The notes below the pieces were generated by a model. It was not told the DNA's origin and made no database searches. It saw only the letters and a list, made by a program, of their open reading frames with translations. A stretch of 64,000 nt of DNA. It comes from Pontibacter indicus. Lineage in GTDB: Bacteria; Bacteroidota; Bacteroidia; Cytophagales; Hymenobacteraceae. The DNA lies in NCBI RefSeq assembly GCF_900156345.1, contig NZ_FTPP01000004.1, positions 186,001-250,000 of the forward strand. The letters are read 5' to 3'. Position 1 is the first letter of the stretch. Each line of letters opens with the position of its first letter. The translations under genes were made by a program, and so were the position numbers. Positions 63,002-64,000 of the stretch are shown here, piece by piece.

Positions 63002-63229
63002 ATGGCCCTTTTAAGATCTACACTCCTAATTTTATTGGTTGGCTCTTTAGTATCTCTTGCATCATGCTCTTCTTTCAGCCGTAGCAGCAACGCCATTGTG
63101 GTGGACGACTACAGCAGCATGCGCTATGTGAAAGGAAAGCCGGACAGAGTACACAAAAAATGGAAGGCCAAATCGTCCTACACCCCTAGAAATAACAAGG
63201 TGGCAAAACGCAGAACTGCTGACTGGTAG
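63002..63229 (+). CDS. Small basic lipoprotein
   Basis: 75 aa, signal LLILLVGSLVSLASC (Cys about 22). The mature part is short and basic: NAIVVDDYSSMRYVKGKPDRVHKKWKAK and a terminal RRTADW. The VVDDYSSMRYVKGKP segment resembles small quinol- or cell-envelope-associated lipoproteins of unknown role; no family can be named. Preceded by an AT-rich promoter-like region (TATATATTATATTTAATAC). Confidence 0.6.
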   Translation: MALLRSTLLILLVGSLVSLASCSSFSRSSNAIVVDDYSSMRYVKGKPDRVHKKWKAKSSYTPRNNKVAKRRTADW

Positions 63230-63290
63230 CTCTTCGCCCTGCAGGGAAAGGGCTTTGCTACTTTTGTCTGCAGCTTGCGTATAGGCAGCT

Positions 63291-63788
63291 ATGGAAACGG
63301 CAAGAACACACTACACGCGCACTCCCCGCACCGAAAACCTGAAATGGGTAGACCGGGTTACCCACCTGATGGATAACCAGTTTCGTCTTCCGGGCACCAA
63401 CTGGCGGTTCGGCATGGACCCTATACTGGGCCTTTTCCCGGTGGTGGGCGATCTGGCTTCGTTTAGTGTGTCGGCTATGCTCATCCTGACCATGGCCCGC
63501 TATGGAGCCAGCGGCAAAATGGTGACGCTCATGCTGCTCAACGTGGCGCTGGACACCCTGTTTGGCAGTATTCCCATCATCGGCAATATTTTTGACTTCG
63601 CCTTTAAAGCCAACGAGCGCAACGTGCGCATGCTGCGGGCACACTACGCAGAGGGCAAGTACCAGGGAAGCGGCAAAAACATCATCATCGGAGTCATCAT
63701 CGGCATTATCGTGATTGGTGTTCTACTGATCTGGGCGCTGTGGGAACTGGTAACTTTTGCCTTTCAGCTGGTGCAGAGCTGGTTCTAG
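63291..63788 (+). CDS. DUF4112 domain membrane protein
   Basis: 165 aa. DUF4112 pattern: HLMDNQFRLPGTNWRFGMDPILGLFPVVGDL, then two hydrophobic helices (FSVSAMLILTMARYG, LMLLNVALDTLFGSIPIIGNIFDFAFKANERN) and a further C-terminal transmembrane helix (IIIGVIIGIIVIGVLLIW). Inner-membrane protein of unknown function, common in Bacteroidota. The stop lies six bases from the end of the converging endonuclease gene. Confidence 0.88.
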   Translation: METARTHYTRTPRTENLKWVDRVTHLMDNQFRLPGTNWRFGMDPILGLFPVVGDLASFSVSAMLILTMARYGASGKMVTLMLLNVALDTLFGSIPIIGNIFDFAFKANERNVRMLRAHYAEGKYQGSGKNIIIGVIIGIIVIGVLLIWALWELVTFAFQLVQSWF

Positions 63789-63794
63789 CGCGGC

Positions 63795-64000
63795 TTATAT
63801 CCTGCCAAGCTCTTTGGCCACAGCCACTGCCTTGTGGGCGCTGGCTTCCTTGTCTTTTATCTCCAGCATAATGTCCATGTCGATGCCTTCGGTCTCCACC
63901 AGGAAATCGTGGAAGGCCTGCTCGCCAATGCTCTGCACATGCTTGCCTTTCCGCTCCCCCGGCGATTGGGCACTGTAATCCACCATCAGGATGCCGTCGC
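63795..64000 (-). CDS. UV DNA damage endonuclease (UvsE/UvdE), C-terminal fragment
   Basis: Only the last 68 codons are in the window; the frame stays open to base 64000 and the gene continues beyond. The visible sequence [20 protein letters not shown] followed by [16 protein letters not shown] is the C-terminal end of the UvdE TIM-barrel family, where VDYSxQ and the EIKDK segment contribute to the metal and substrate site. The enzyme nicks DNA 5' to UV photoproducts. An internal Met at 63986 is not the start. Confidence 0.8.
   Translation of the reverse strand, partial: DGILMVDYSAQSPGERKGKHVQSIGEQAFHDFLVETEGIDMDIMLEIKDKEASAHKAVAVAKELGRI

Noticed and set aside
1..64000. Search for tRNA, rRNA, CRISPR, IS elements and prophage genes
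   Set aside because: No cloverleaf, spaced repeat array, transposase or phage protein was recognised; the repeats found have no regular spacing or associated mobile gene.

Overview
The window looks like a chromosome segment of a Gram-negative Bacteroidota bacterium, most likely a Cytophagales/Hymenobacteraceae (Pontibacter-like) organism. The evidence is a SusC/SusD pair followed by a DUF4397 lipoprotein, many lipoproteins with SxxC or GxxC lipoboxes, genes without Shine-Dalgarno sequences, TAnnTTTG-type promoter words, and Bacteroidota versions of carbohydrate enzymes. Family assignments come from reading motifs; no database search was run.

Region 1 (1-13206) is a pectin / rhamnogalacturonan module. 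It has a GH43 (cut by the window edge), two GH28 + CE12 pairs, a GH95, an alpha/beta-hydrolase esterase, a small VOC protein and a LamG-like lipoprotein. On the opposite strand altronate dehydratase (uxaA) supplies a galacturonate catabolism step and has a LacI-type palindrome in front of it. Region 2 (13400-15951) is a short yceI / extradiol-dioxygenase-like / carboxylesterase group resembling quinone- or electrophile-stress operons (MhqO/MhqD), with a 14-bp palindrome at its promoter. A lone cadherin-like secreted protein and extragenic repeats follow.

Region 3 (19117-61524) is the most interesting part. Read together, almost every gene fits breakdown and reuse of peptidoglycan (murein) and amino sugars: NamZ-type exo-muramidase, SusC/SusD/DUF4397, a DigH/GHL10-like glycosidase, GH9 joined to a CE4 deacetylase, two N-acetylmuramoyl-L-alanine amidases, MurQ etherase, an SSS symporter, a FAD/Fe-S D-lactate-dehydrogenase-like protein, a NagZ-AmiE-like fusion, NagX-like membrane protein, PBP4-type DD-peptidase, L-Ala-D/L-Glu epimerase, a PLP enzyme, DUF819 protein, NlpC/P60 peptidase, ROK regulator, NagB-LmbE fusion, GH20 hexosaminidase and a FucP/NagP-like MFS transporter. 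Sugar, lactyl and peptide parts each have a visible route. MurNAc/GlcNAc kinases and a classical NagA are not in the window.

Region 4 (61525-64000) holds small lipoproteins, a DUF4112 membrane protein and the 3' end of a UV-damage endonuclease gene. No tRNA, rRNA, IS element, prophage or CRISPR was recognised.

Sequence-level surprises: (i) a dnaX-like A_AAA_AAG slippery heptamer exactly at the GH9 stop codon, beyond which a CE4 deacetylase with no start codon continues in the -1 frame; (ii) a short word, GGTATA/TATACC, strewn through genes and gaps; (iii) a composite extragenic element in three copies with competing hairpins and a nested 19-bp unit; (iv) palindromic operator-like sites before uxaA, yceI, the ROK gene and the NagZ-like gene.
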